From RGIG3701 sp017403345 (GTDB taxonomy: Bacteria > Planctomycetota > Planctomycetia > Pirellulales > Thermoguttaceae), in contig JAFQOH010000074.1 of the NCBI GenBank assembly GCA_017403345.1, positions 1-64,000 of the forward strand: a stretch of 64,000 bases of DNA, read 5' to 3'. Each line of letters opens with the position of its first letter. The first letter of the stretch is position 1. Below the pieces are notes generated by a model. It was not told the origin of the DNA. It worked only from the letters and a program-made list of their open reading frames with translations, and did no database searches. Positions 51,934-60,968 of the stretch are shown here, piece by piece. The position numbers were made by a program, and so were the translations under genes.

Positions 51934-54179
51934 GTGATAATCTCCGGAGTGACAGACCAGATTTCGTCAGAGTATTCGCCTTTAACATAGCCGGAAAAGA
52001 TGAAACTCAATGACTCTCTGGAAACAAACGTATATCGGAATGTGACGTTCTCTGACAAGGTACTTTTAGGAACAGCCCAAAGTCCTTCACTTGCCTCTAT
52101 GTTGGTGATTACAAAACGTTCACGAACAGAATCATATTCTATTTCTGGCGCAGTTTTTTCCAGAATTTCCGTGAGTGTGACTATTTTTGGGGCAAGTATC
52201 TCATCAGAATTTTCCGGAGCTTCAAACTCGAAACTATATTGATATGAATCAGCAGCAGAAACCGCAAGCTCCCAGCTTCCAATTTTCGAGTTTGAGTCAG
52301 GGATCCGAAAAACATGATTTTCGCTATCTAATATCACATCTTTTACCATTGTTACCGAAACTTCGCCAAGCAATATATCCGCTGACGTAGTAACAATATC
52401 TGCCAACGGTTCCGGTGTCTGGAAAATGAAAGCAACTTCCATTTGAGGAGATAATTCACTTCCGACATACCAGCCATCTCTGCTGCCGAATGTTCCAAGG
52501 ACCCATTTCCATGCCTGATATTGAATATTGTTATACGATGTCTCATCAACCAAAACAGTTCCATGGTAAGTAAAATAGCCTTCATTTTTTTTTAGGGAAC
52601 GAAGGAATGTAGATTCAACATCTCCAATAACACTCCAACTGCCTGTTCCAAAGATCAGAACACCAGAAGCTCCATTCATTGGCTGATATTCTCCATACTC
52701 AGAACTACACTCCCAATAAGGTTTGGATTTTTCTGAAAACCCCAGAGATCCAATGCTTAGCGCACCGTACTCTCCTCCTTCGAGAAACGGATCCTCTTCC
52801 GGAGGAAGTGTATGAATCGTACCAAGGTCTCCTTCCATCCATCGTCCATAACCATCATAGTAAAGGTAATTTGAATATGAGTCTTTCCAAACAGGTTCTC
52901 CATTAAACGTTCTGAATGTTGGCTTGTATTCAGTGCCAGAATTATTCAGATAGATGGTTCCAAAATCATCCTTTAAATAAATTCGATATTTGTTTTTTTC
53001 TTTGTAGTATTTTCCCCTTACATATTCAGGTTGAGTTTCATTTTCTGCACCGGTCATTCGAACTGAAAATTTTAGCCATGGAGTATCATCCTCAGATGCG
53101 ATCGCTTCCACCGTTTCCAAGATGGCGATAGTGTTGTAGTCATTAACTCCCTCCGAAGCGATTGAAAGCTGTGTTGCCCAAATAGTTTTTTCATCATAGG
53201 TGCCGAATCCGCCAAGAGCCGTTCCAGAAACATTGAATCTGGTTCCGGCACCTCCACCAGTCCTAACTATAAAAAAAAACCATTTAGCATAAACCGGATT
53301 CCATTTCACAACTACCGGCGTACCAGCAGGAATAGCGGTTCCTTCCGGAATGTTATGAGCAGGAAGAGCAGAAATCTGGGTCCGCTGCTGAAAAGTTTCT
53401 CCATCAGGCAAAGATATGTCAACAGGCCTTTCACTGCCTCCAGAAGACTCTTCATTCAATGTTCCATGCAGTTCTGGAAGAAACGTATCTCGAATCAGCC
53501 CACCCCCTCTACGAACAACACATCCAGCTGGAAGAATCCAATCGTATTCCGGCTCAAAACTGCTTTCGGAGGTAAAGAGTTCCTCTTCTTTTTCCAGTAC
53601 TTCAAAAGCCGATGTTCCACTGAACTCAAACCGTACAAATCCAAACGCCACAGAATCCGCATTTGCCGATGTGCGCGTGAGAATATGTACTGGCCCTTCT
53701 GGACAGGATTCCAGAACAACTGAATCTGCCATGGGGATAGCGTAGGAATCCTCCTCATCGTTGATATGGATTTTGGCAATAGAATATCCGGAAATCAGTG
53801 CATTGCAAACCCCACCGGGAGGTACATTGCTTTGGACGATTGCAAAGTCTGCATTGGCTGATTCTGGTACGATACCATGGAAGACCCGTTTGGGAGGAGT
53901 ATTCAGTCGGAAAAAATCCTCTGGCCGAACTGGACTCGAAACCATATCCGCCAACTGAAGAATTTCACCTTCATTCAGAACATTATCGCTATTATTCTGG
54001 ATTCTGATTTTTGAGAAATCAAACGGAGGCGGGTCGGAACATTGAGCCCTCATACCTCCTGCTGCAATCCCCCTAGGAAAAGCCGGATTCTTGCCTCGTT
54101 CCGTTAACGCCTTCAAAAAACTTTCACGTATAGGTTCTCCGGTTTTGGGAAACTGAATATTGTCGGGTGTACTTTTCAT
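51930..54179 (-). CDS. Large phage tail protein, probable tail fibre/host-binding protein
   Basis: 749 residues, not recognised as a whole. It is rich in short beta strands and aromatic residues. The segment TFRTFNGEPVWKDSYSNYLY followed by YDGYGRWMEGDLGT resembles a small repeat fold seen in secreted binding proteins. The N-terminal 80 residues are charged; RGIAAGGMRAQCSDPPPFDF has a collar-like, low-structure look. Its size and place, after the tape measure and before the last tail gene, suggest a fibre or central tail tip. It starts 9 bp after the stop of the preceding gene, without a strong ribosome binding site, and ends in a 4-bp overlap with the next. Confidence 0.6.
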   Translation of the reverse strand: MKSTPDNIQFPKTGEPIRESFLKALTERGKNPAFPRGIAAGGMRAQCSDPPPFDFSKIRIQNNSDNVLNEGEILQLADMVSSPVRPEDFFRLNTPPKRVFHGIVPESANADFAIVQSNVPPGGVCNALISGYSIAKIHINDEEDSYAIPMADSVVLESCPEGPVHILTRTSANADSVAFGFVRFEFSGTSAFEVLEKEEELFTSESSFEPEYDWILPAGCVVRRGGGLIRDTFLPELHGTLNEESSGGSERPVDISLPDGETFQQRTQISALPAHNIPEGTAIPAGTPVVVKWNPVYAKWFFFIVRTGGGAGTRFNVSGTALGGFGTYDEKTIWATQLSIASEGVNDYNTIAILETVEAIASEDDTPWLKFSVRMTGAENETQPEYVRGKYYKEKNKYRIYLKDDFGTIYLNNSGTEYKPTFRTFNGEPVWKDSYSNYLYYDGYGRWMEGDLGTIHTLPPEEDPFLEGGEYGALSIGSLGFSEKSKPYWECSSEYGEYQPMNGASGVLIFGTGSWSVIGDVESTFLRSLKKNEGYFTYHGTVLVDETSYNNIQYQAWKWVLGTFGSRDGWYVGSELSPQMEVAFIFQTPEPLADIVTTSADILLGEVSVTMVKDVILDSENHVFRIPDSNSKIGSWELAVSAADSYQYSFEFEAPENSDEILAPKIVTLTEILEKTAPEIEYDSVRERFVITNIEASEGLWAVPKSTLSENVTFRYTFVSRESLSFIFSGYVKGEYSDEIWSVTPEIIT

Positions 54180-54188
54180 GTTTCTGCA

Positions 54189-54947
54189 TTACTTAAAAAA
54201 AGGTGAAAGATTGCCTAGCGGATACATAATATAATCTACCCAATCTTTGCCATTGTAACACTTGAACGACTTCCACGTTCCATCTGTGGCATGAAAAAAA
54301 CGATTCCATCCAAATGGATTCCACTGAAATCGCAAGGTAAGATCAAATCCGTCGGAACCATCTGCCGTTACAGTAAAACTGCTTGATGCTCCAAGCGAGA
54401 GTATTGTGCCAATATCTCGAACCTCACCATTTTGAAGTGTGATTGGAGCATTGTTGACAAATCCCACAAGAGAGGAATAGGAGGGAATGACCGCAAGTGC
54501 GGAATAGGAATGTGTGATTGTTTCCATCGGAATTTGAAGTGATGGATTTTCTCCCTCTTCAACCGGAGTTCCGTCCGACCATAAGAAATTTCCGGATGGA
54601 AGTGTCAGCATTTGCACTCCGGCTTCCACCTGCTCCGTATATGAAAATTTATTGTTTCGCGGAGCGTAACTTACATTCAGCAACGCCTTTTCATAACTCA
54701 ATATTTGTCCTGTTGTTGAACGGGTACCAGAACCGCTAATGGAAACATTACAGACAAAAAGTCCCGGAATTTCCGGATGAGGTCTTGGAAATCCCAAAAG
54801 TCCAAAAAGCAAATCGTTTTTCAGAGTAAAACGATTTTCCCACGAACACGCCAAAACAACAGATGCCGAGGGTTCTCCTTCCAAAGGAAATGAAAAAGAA
54901 TCACTCCCCTCAACGGCACAACAATCAACAGTACTGTAAATGGCCAT
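54189..54947 (-). CDS. Phage tail protein of unknown family
   Basis: 252 residues. It lies directly after the tape measure gene, where distal-tail (Dit-like) proteins are usually encoded, but I see no motif that proves this. The sequence is beta-rich with many Ser/Gly/Asn (GLFVCNVSISGSGTRSTTGQ, LSLGASSSFTVTADGSDGFD) and ends with DWVDYIMYPLGNLSPFF. AGGAGG stands before ATG 54947, a strong site. The stop of the tape measure gene is only 3 bp upstream, so the two are coupled. Confidence 0.55.
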   Translation of the reverse strand: MAIYSTVDCCAVEGSDSFSFPLEGEPSASVVLACSWENRFTLKNDLLFGLLGFPRPHPEIPGLFVCNVSISGSGTRSTTGQILSYEKALLNVSYAPRNNKFSYTEQVEAGVQMLTLPSGNFLWSDGTPVEEGENPSLQIPMETITHSYSALAVIPSYSSLVGFVNNAPITLQNGEVRDIGTILSLGASSSFTVTADGSDGFDLTLRFQWNPFGWNRFFHATDGTWKSFKCYNGKDWVDYIMYPLGNLSPFFK

Positions 54948-54950
54948 AAA

Positions 54951-56357
54951 TCATCCTCCTGCAACAACGGCTTCCCGCTGTGTCCCAATTGCCAATGCTT
55001 TCATCATTTCCCGGTGCTGTTCCCTTTTCAGCCTCAAATTTTCCTGATGTTGTAGTGCATTTTGACGGCGAATATTGATGAGTTCTTGTTCTTCCGGTGT
55101 AACATTGACTGTTGCCATTTGAATACGGGTATAGGCTGCAACCAAATCTTCAAGTGAGGACTTGGAGCCTTCTGACTTCGCCTCCCTGTCATCGTCGCCG
55201 CCTCCAGTTACATAGTCATCCGCTTCAGGGGCTTCCTGTCTGAATTTAACATTCTCGAACTCATCTGCGGTTTTCTCGGTAGCTTCAGCGGTCTGCTTTA
55301 CAGCTGGAACAATATCCTTCCGAAGATATGCCAGATTTTTTTCATACCCGTTATTGATCGACTCACCCAACTCCCTCAGGTTTTTGGCCATCGATTTTTC
55401 TGTTTCGGTCTTCTGACGTTCCTGAACATAGTCACTATATGCTGGGACTTCCAGTGTTTTATTACCATCAGTCAGACCGGCGGCTTGAAAAGTCCAACCT
55501 TTTCCACTTGCCACATCTTTAATTGCCTGAAAAAAACCAGAAATATTTTTCCCAACATTACTGAAAATATTTTTGATATTTTCCCCCATTGTTGTGAAAT
55601 TGGAAGTTACAGTATCCACAAACCACGCAACACTTCCAGGAATCACATCTGTAAACCAATATTTGACATCTTCGAAAGTTTCAACACATGACAATCCCCA
55701 CGAAACCAAGGACGTTTTCACAATATCAAGTCCATTGGTCCATGCGGTCATGAATGACGCTACGACAGGAATTCCATATTTATCCCATCCTTCTGCAATA
55801 CTGACAAAAAAGGGATGAATATAGTCAACATAAGCATTGTAAATGAATTTTGCGCCATCTCGGAAAGCTGGAATGACCCGATTTTCCATGGCATCAAGTA
55901 CCCAGTCGATCACAGGTTCCATCTTTTCCATCGCTCTAGCAAAAAGTTCACCGATTCCCTCTTTCAGTTTTTCGATTTTTTCCTGCCATTTCACGACCCG
56001 TTTCTGTCCTTCTTCAGACTGTTGCATAAATTCAAGTCCTAAACTAATAGAACTGAAAAAACCCTGCTTGATCCCCTCAAAAGAAATCATACCGAGTCCC
56101 ATTCCGACTCCTTGAAAAATACTATTCATGGAACGGCCCAGAAAACCAGCCTGCTGTTTCACATCTTTCATCTTTTTTTCTGCTCCCTCTAGATTCCTTT
56201 CCATATTTTTGATTCCAGAGGTGTCGAAATCAAGTGAAGAGTTCAGCTCTTTCGCAGAAGTTTCAGCCTCTCCCAAATTAGAATTCACACTTTTTATACC
56301 GGACTCAACACCAGAAGCATTAAGGCCAAGTGTCATTTCAGCTTTTAAATTTGACAT
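54951..56357 (-). CDS. Phage tail tape measure protein (short)
   Basis: 468 residues from ATG 56357. The start (MSNLKAEMTLGLNASGVESG) and the glycine-rich helical stretch with hydrophobic patches (GRSMNSIFQGVGMGLGMISF) are typical of tape measure proteins, as is the long alpha-helical body with charged ends (MRR-type AYTRIQMATVNVTPEEQELI, QHQENLRLKREQHREMMKAL). It sets tail length and is ejected with the DNA. About 470 residues predicts a short tail, roughly 60-70 nm by the usual 0.15 nm per residue. A TTG at 56393 would extend it, but the ATG is favoured. It overlaps the preceding small gene by 20 bp. Confidence 0.75.
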   Translation of the reverse strand: MSNLKAEMTLGLNASGVESGIKSVNSNLGEAETSAKELNSSLDFDTSGIKNMERNLEGAEKKMKDVKQQAGFLGRSMNSIFQGVGMGLGMISFEGIKQGFFSSISLGLEFMQQSEEGQKRVVKWQEKIEKLKEGIGELFARAMEKMEPVIDWVLDAMENRVIPAFRDGAKFIYNAYVDYIHPFFVSIAEGWDKYGIPVVASFMTAWTNGLDIVKTSLVSWGLSCVETFEDVKYWFTDVIPGSVAWFVDTVTSNFTTMGENIKNIFSNVGKNISGFFQAIKDVASGKGWTFQAAGLTDGNKTLEVPAYSDYVQERQKTETEKSMAKNLRELGESINNGYEKNLAYLRKDIVPAVKQTAEATEKTADEFENVKFRQEAPEADDYVTGGGDDDREAKSEGSKSSLEDLVAAYTRIQMATVNVTPEEQELINIRRQNALQHQENLRLKREQHREMMKALAIGTQREAVVAGG

Positions 56358-56574
56358 TGCTTTGTTCCCGTACTCTTTGATTCCATTCTTCAATGGTCAT
56401 TACAGTCCGATTCCCAAGTCGATTGATTTCACGTGACCGTCCTTCTTCATCTGCAATTAGCAGCGCAACAAGCCGAAGAGGCAAGCTCGCGATCTCTTCC
56501 GGGGTATAATGATAAAGTTCCGCCAAACGACGAACCAGTACCGCAAGGCGAATCTCTCTTTCATCAACACTCAC
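56338..56574 (-). CDS. Small protein, probable second tail assembly chaperone
   Basis: 78 residues starting with GTG 56574. The GTG overlaps the TGA stop of the gene before it (GTGA), which couples the two. Position directly before the tape measure gene is that of the lambda gpGT-type chaperone extension. The sequence is helical and charged (LAVLVRRLAELYHYTPEEIA, GRSREINRLGNRTVMTIEEW). I looked for a slippery sequence that would fuse it to the preceding gene by frameshift and saw none near the overlap. Function by position only. Confidence 0.6.
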   Translation of the reverse strand: MSVDEREIRLAVLVRRLAELYHYTPEEIASLPLRLVALLIADEEGRSREINRLGNRTVMTIEEWNQRVREQSNVKFKS

Positions 56575-57053
56575 AAGCTGGATACATTCCCAGAATGGCT
56601 GGCCTGACTTTCGGGGATATTTTTCGCCACGGTAGGGTTTTCCCCGGCAATAAATCCTCGACTTTCTCTTGATGCGTTCCAGTTTTGTTTGTAGAATTCC
56701 TCAGCTTGACCGTCTCCCATCTCCTGATTGAAGAACGTCACAAAGAAATCATCAAAATTCATGGTATCTGTAGCCCAGCACACGCATTGCCAAATTAGTC
56801 TGGCAAGCCAGATCTGGTCAGAGGCTGCCCATGAATTTACCAGAAAATCCAGCTCATTTGCCGTAGCAAACACAATCTTTCGCTGGATCGAGGATTTCAT
56901 GATCTCAGCATCCTGCAGGGCATCGGCCACATACCTGCGTCTGATCCATTCGTCCAGACTGCATTTGTCACGAATTGTCATTCGGCGAAGGGTAAATGTT
57001 TCCGGTACCCCTGACTTCAAATTTTTCAAAACGATTTCAGATTTTGCAAGCAT
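56571..57053 (-). CDS. Probable tail assembly chaperone (gpG-like by position)
   Basis: 160 residues. It lies between the tail tube gene and the small chaperone-like gene, the usual place of a tail assembly chaperone. The N-terminus (MLAKSEIVLKNLKSGVPETF, TLRRMTIRDKCSLDEWIRRR) reads like a phage protein that binds the tail tube or tape measure; the C-terminus is polar and disordered. No enzymatic motif. The family is not recognised, so the name depends on gene order. Confidence 0.55.
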   Translation of the reverse strand: MLAKSEIVLKNLKSGVPETFTLRRMTIRDKCSLDEWIRRRYVADALQDAEIMKSSIQRKIVFATANELDFLVNSWAASDQIWLARLIWQCVCWATDTMNFDDFFVTFFNQEMGDGQAEEFYKQNWNASRESRGFIAGENPTVAKNIPESQASHSGNVSSL

Positions 57054-57061
57054 ATTCCCTC

Positions 57062-57907
57062 CTATCCATTCACCGGATAAAGTACTGTTTCATCAACCGC
57101 GATACTTCCATAACTACTGCCGTTGTGTGCATTGAAAACGCCGTCAATAGTGAATGCCTGCGGTTCACCAGAATTATTATCTACTGTAATGGAACCGATT
57201 CCCGTGATTTTCCACCATTTGAAAGTCAATGTATGCCCACCGGCTGAAAATGAAAGCTCAACATCATTTCCAATGCCCATATTGATTTCAGAAATTGAAC
57301 TCAAAATACAGGTAAGCTGTGCTGTTCCTGAGAGCGGTCCAGCCCATCGGATTTTCCATCCTTTGGAGTTGCTGGTTGCTGTTCCACCTGAAACCGCAGA
57401 AGAAATCGTAATACTTCCAGAAGTTATGTCGATTCCTTCAACTGAAATTTCAGCCCCCTGCATTGTCCCAATATCTGGAGTTGTTGTGTCTGGTTGAGTT
57501 CCTACGGTTTCAGACAATTCACCATTCCCGCTGAAATTGTAGGTCCATCCCAACGCTTCCGCACTGCTGAAATCAAAATTCAGTAAAATTGAACTGATAA
57601 TAACCGGAACGGAATAAATAACACCTTCTTCAGTCCCATTCACATTTCCGCTGGAAGGACCACAAAATCCAGAAAAAACAAGTTTTTCTCCCGGTATTGC
57701 TACCGGTACCAAGCCTTTACTTGTAAATGAACCGCTGGTATCTTTTGCGCCAGTAGTCGAAATAACACCACCTTTGCTATTACTGGTTGCAACACTGGTA
57801 CTGTCTGCTGTAGGAGGATTGAGTGTCCATGCCGTTACAGTTGAAACAATATTACCATCTTTTTTAACTGAACCAATAGCTCCGCTTGTGATTTGCCCCA
57901 TATTCAT
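57062..57907 (-). CDS. Probable major tail tube protein with an Ig-like domain
   Basis: 281 residues, beta-rich, with high Ser/Thr/Gly. MNMGQITSGAIGSVKKDGNI at the start and the later GGHTLTFKWWKITGIGSITV and QAFTIDGVFN segments fit a tail tube protein with an added Ig-like part. Its position, between head-tail joining genes and the chaperones, is right for the major tail protein. ATG 57907 is preceded by AAAGGG. The long variable middle section could project from the tail surface. Confidence 0.65.
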   Translation of the reverse strand: MNMGQITSGAIGSVKKDGNIVSTVTAWTLNPPTADSTSVATSNSKGGVISTTGAKDTSGSFTSKGLVPVAIPGEKLVFSGFCGPSSGNVNGTEEGVIYSVPVIISSILLNFDFSSAEALGWTYNFSGNGELSETVGTQPDTTTPDIGTMQGAEISVEGIDITSGSITISSAVSGGTATSNSKGWKIRWAGPLSGTAQLTCILSSISEINMGIGNDVELSFSAGGHTLTFKWWKITGIGSITVDNNSGEPQAFTIDGVFNAHNGSSYGSIAVDETVLYPVNG

Positions 57908-57914
57908 TTCCCTT

Positions 57915-58430
57915 TCACTTGTTGAAATATGTATTCATGGTTTCATTGCTGAGGTTGAACAATACATCGTATGTAAATTGTAAAACCCAACCTTTTACGG
58001 AGTCTGGCTCTCCGTCACGTTGAAGACGCCCAATTGTGATTGGTGAAATGGTTGCACCAATCATACGGTCTTTAGGATTGTCTGAATCATGCCATCTCCA
58101 TCTTTTTAATCTAGAAGCAATACCAAGCATGGCAAGTTCCAATGGGAAAAGGCGTGTCTCGTAGTCAAATACACCTGTCGCGACTGTAACCTGCCATGTC
58201 GCCCGCAAAACCACACCTCCGCTGTGTGCCTGATGTTCTGCAAGCGCGATCTGACGAATTTCCATGCAGGGAAAATCCGATGTACTCGACACAAACTTAA
58301 GATTATCACGAACAGTATATGTCTGAATCGTTCCCAACCGAATCCGGTCTGGATTTTTTTCACTGTACAAAGCCTTGCACTGAACACACTCTTCAATGAT
58401 ATGATTATAGATTGTATTCAAAATCGTCAT
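57915..58430 (-). CDS. Probable tail terminator/head-tail completion protein
   Basis: 171 residues from ATG 58430, which overlaps the stop of the preceding gene by four bases. An ATG twelve codons earlier lies inside that gene and is less likely. The order (head completion gene, this gene, tail tube) matches tail terminators such as lambda gpU or HK97 gp10-neighbour proteins, and the start MTILNTIYNHIIEECVQCKA is similar in style (short helix, then a beta-rich body). I do not recognise a named family. Confidence 0.55.
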   Translation of the reverse strand: MTILNTIYNHIIEECVQCKALYSEKNPDRIRLGTIQTYTVRDNLKFVSSTSDFPCMEIRQIALAEHQAHSGGVVLRATWQVTVATGVFDYETRLFPLELAMLGIASRLKRWRWHDSDNPKDRMIGATISPITIGRLQRDGEPDSVKGWVLQFTYDVLFNLSNETMNTYFNK

Positions 58431-58939
58431 TTTACTTCTCCATTCAAAATAGCCTCCTGTGCCCATTCAAGCATAGTCTGAATCAGTTCATCGGAGGGGG
58501 GGACAAGAATTCGTCGCTGTGGTACACCCATTCCTCCCTGATGTTTATCTGCAATTGCCTGAACGGTCAATCGGGATCGTTTATGCTTAATGGTCTTTGC
58601 AAAACCTATCGTCACAGACCGTCCATGAATTTCCTGTCGCCCACCATTGTTTTCTGCTAGACCAATTTCTGGCTGAAGTGAGCCGACCAAAAATCCTTCA
58701 TCCCACAAAATGTTTTGCTGGCGCGGGTCTACGGTTCCTGCAACTCGATTTCTCGGACGAACAAATCGCAGATATGGCCACTCACTCCCACCTCGTGTAA
58801 GAACTTCAAAACGTTCTAACATTTCAGCACGATAAAGTTGTCCCCATTCCGTTAGAATCGTGGAGAGAACCGAGGGAGAAAGAGTGTTTTCCAGCATCCG
58901 GAGTAATTCGGGAGAAAGTTGAATTATAGAATTAGCCAT
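58427..58939 (-). CDS. Phage virion morphogenesis / head-tail joining protein
   Basis: 170 residues from ATG 58939, preceded by GAGGTG. The N-terminal helix, then LTEWGQLYRAEMLERFEVLT and the conserved WPYLRFVRPRN, resemble Mu gpG-like or HK97 gp10-like morphogenesis proteins (a 'W--L---T' element followed by 'L--TG-L--S', here as DEGFLVGSLQPEIG). It would connect head and tail. It follows the capsid gene by 55 bp and overlaps the next gene by four bases. Confidence 0.65.
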   Translation of the reverse strand: MANSIIQLSPELLRMLENTLSPSVLSTILTEWGQLYRAEMLERFEVLTRGGSEWPYLRFVRPRNRVAGTVDPRQQNILWDEGFLVGSLQPEIGLAENNGGRQEIHGRSVTIGFAKTIKHKRSRLTVQAIADKHQGGMGVPQRRILVPPSDELIQTMLEWAQEAILNGEVK

Positions 58940-58994
58940 AACACACCTCAAAAACAATTCCCGGCAAAGCTAAGACCTTGCCGGGTGATGAACT

Positions 58995-60119
58995 TTAACG
59001 TCTGCGAGTATTGCGGACCGGTGAATCCGCCAAAGGACGGGTATTCACAACAGAACCCTTCAAACGAAGGTTGATGATAGAGGACAAACGCCCGTGGAAA
59101 ATAAATGGGTTTGTTTGACATTCGATCTTGATGGTTTTGTCTCCCTCCGTTGGCCATGTTTTGGAATAACGGCGAAGTGTTTCATCTGCACGCTTCCCAA
59201 CGCATTCAATGTAGTCGCCGGGCGCACACACCTCAATGAACTGTCGATAAACGCCACGCGGAACGAGAAATGCACTATCTGTCGGAATCCAGGCAACACG
59301 TGCACCTTCATTAGATTTGCTTGTCTGGGCCTGACAAATGAAGTTGATCCCGCCCCACTTGAATCCGTCTTCAATATGGAGACGGCGCAAAAAACTTCCT
59401 TCTTCCAGTCGTTCAAAACTTTTAGCAACAGCTTCGTTCTGTTCCATCCGTTTGAAGAAATCGTACCCACATACACAAATACGTTCTGTCGCCATTTCTG
59501 ACGCAAGTTCATCTTTCTGAATTTGAACAGCATCCGTGAAGACATCTTTGGGATTCAAGTTATTATTATCCCCAAGGTCCACTTCGAGGATATGGCGTGT
59601 CGCACCGATTTCCTGATAAATATCACGAAAAACACGGTCTACGCCATTTTTGGAATATCCCTGAATTGCCATATTCAGGTTAAATTCATCCAAAAAATCG
59701 AACAGATTGTTTACGATACGCATTTTATCATCAGTTGCCTGAGCAACGGTGATTCTGTCTTCGGAAGTGACGATTCCATCTGAAATTGGTCCGTAGTTTC
59801 TCAAGTCATCCGCCTTGATCTCATCAATCAGAGCATAGTGAGGAACTTCAAACCAGTAATCCGAACGAAACCCTTCCGGGATCTGCTGTTCGCTATTTAC
59901 GCCTCGAGGCTGCATTGTTGGAAGCCCCAAAACACCATGGCTGTATTCCAAGCGAAACATGGTAGAGTTCAATCGGATTTCTTCAATGTCTGCCGCGAAA
60001 ATTTTACGCAAGAGAGTGTTCACACCCCGCTCTCTTGCTAAATCATTCATGCGGATACTGGTGACTTTTACTGAGAAATCCGGGTCACGCCGAACCATGT
60101 CGAAAATATCCATCGGCAT
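58995..60119 (-). CDS. Major capsid protein, lambda gpE-like
   Basis: 374 residues. MPMDIFDMVRRDPDFSVKVT, then TLLRKIFAADIEEIRLNSTM and a conserved RTVAQATDDKMRIV-type segment (here RITVAQATDDKMRIVNNLFD) identify the lambda gpE family of HK97-fold capsid proteins. The C-terminal half contains GINFICQAQTSKSNEGARVA and ECVGKRADETLRRYSKTWPT, both in keeping with the family. AAAGGAG stands before ATG 60119. It is preceded by the decoration-protein gene, the same order as in lambda (D then E). Confidence 0.85.
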   Translation of the reverse strand: MPMDIFDMVRRDPDFSVKVTSIRMNDLARERGVNTLLRKIFAADIEEIRLNSTMFRLEYSHGVLGLPTMQPRGVNSEQQIPEGFRSDYWFEVPHYALIDEIKADDLRNYGPISDGIVTSEDRITVAQATDDKMRIVNNLFDFLDEFNLNMAIQGYSKNGVDRVFRDIYQEIGATRHILEVDLGDNNNLNPKDVFTDAVQIQKDELASEMATERICVCGYDFFKRMEQNEAVAKSFERLEEGSFLRRLHIEDGFKWGGINFICQAQTSKSNEGARVAWIPTDSAFLVPRGVYRQFIEVCAPGDYIECVGKRADETLRRYSKTWPTEGDKTIKIECQTNPFIFHGRLSSIINLRLKGSVVNTRPLADSPVRNTRRR

Positions 60120-60139
60120 TAAAGTACCACTCCTTTCGT

Positions 60140-60934
60140 TTAATGTGTATATTCGAGTCCGGAAACATCATTACCAAACTTGAAACCTTTGGCTTCGGCA
60201 TATCCACGAAGAGAAGTCGAGCTGACACTCCAATCGTAAGGATTGCCTTTGAGGTCTTTCTTGAGCATTTTGTCGATGTTCAATCGACAACGTCCCGCAC
60301 ACATTGCCACCTCCACGATTTCACCATCCCGTACAAGTACAGGTTCCATAATAAACCCAACAAACGCTGAATAGTTTTGCTCTCCGGAAGCAGCACTGAT
60401 AGGAGTAACGGTCTTCACATTATCGGCATCTACAGAAACCAATGCGACCGGCTCTCCTGCCATTGTCTCATAATCTTCCGATGCAATGGAATGGGCTTGT
60501 GTCAATTCAACCCCAGCAGTAACGGCCCCTCCAGCTTCATAACCAACTGTAATGGGAGAACCGACCCCGGCAACTTTCTGGGTATAAGTCAGCTCTCCGT
60601 TTTTATTGTCTGTGATTGTGTAGTCTGTCAGGCCCTTTGCCTGAATAACAGCCGCGATTTGAACTGCGGTTGCGGCAAGACTGAACTCTGTTGTTCCTGT
60701 TGCCGTATCCGGCTCACTTTTGGCGGTAAATGCAATTCCGCCAATAACAAGGTCATCACCATCTTTCGCATCGCCGTTTTTACTGATCGTAACAGTGTAA
60801 ATAGCCGGTTTTGCGTCACTTTGCAGCGTAGACCGAAGCTGAACTCTTTCATGAAGCCAATTGTGGGAATCTTCTCCATGCATAAGGAGATCCGTCCATC
60901 GATATTGGCTTTCCCTATGTCCGATACGAATCAT
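60140..60934 (-). CDS. Head decoration-like protein with an inserted beta domain
   Basis: 264 residues, against about 110 for lambda gpD. It precedes the capsid gene, as D does in lambda. Residues 1-40 and 170-264 (AFVGFIMEPVLVRDGEIVEV, AMCAGRCRLNIDKM) fit a decoration fold. The middle (about 43-165, with IYTVTISKNGDAKDGDDLVI, GGIAFTAK and LTYTQKVAGVGSPITVGYE) is a separate beta domain of a kind found in other phage structural proteins. AGGAAGGAGG precedes ATG 60934. The call rests on position and partial similarity. Confidence 0.6.
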   Translation of the reverse strand: MIRIGHRESQYRWTDLLMHGEDSHNWLHERVQLRSTLQSDAKPAIYTVTISKNGDAKDGDDLVIGGIAFTAKSEPDTATGTTEFSLAATAVQIAAVIQAKGLTDYTITDNKNGELTYTQKVAGVGSPITVGYEAGGAVTAGVELTQAHSIASEDYETMAGEPVALVSVDADNVKTVTPISAASGEQNYSAFVGFIMEPVLVRDGEIVEVAMCAGRCRLNIDKMLKKDLKGNPYDWSVSSTSLRGYAEAKGFKFGNDVSGLEYTH

Positions 60935-60968
60935 TGATTCCTCCTTCCTCTATTTTCTTCAAAACGAT

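Noticed and set aside
56338..57053. Programmed frameshift between the two tail chaperone-like genes
   Set aside because: The genes overlap as GTGA and no slippery heptamer is visible near the junction; stop-start coupling explains the arrangement.
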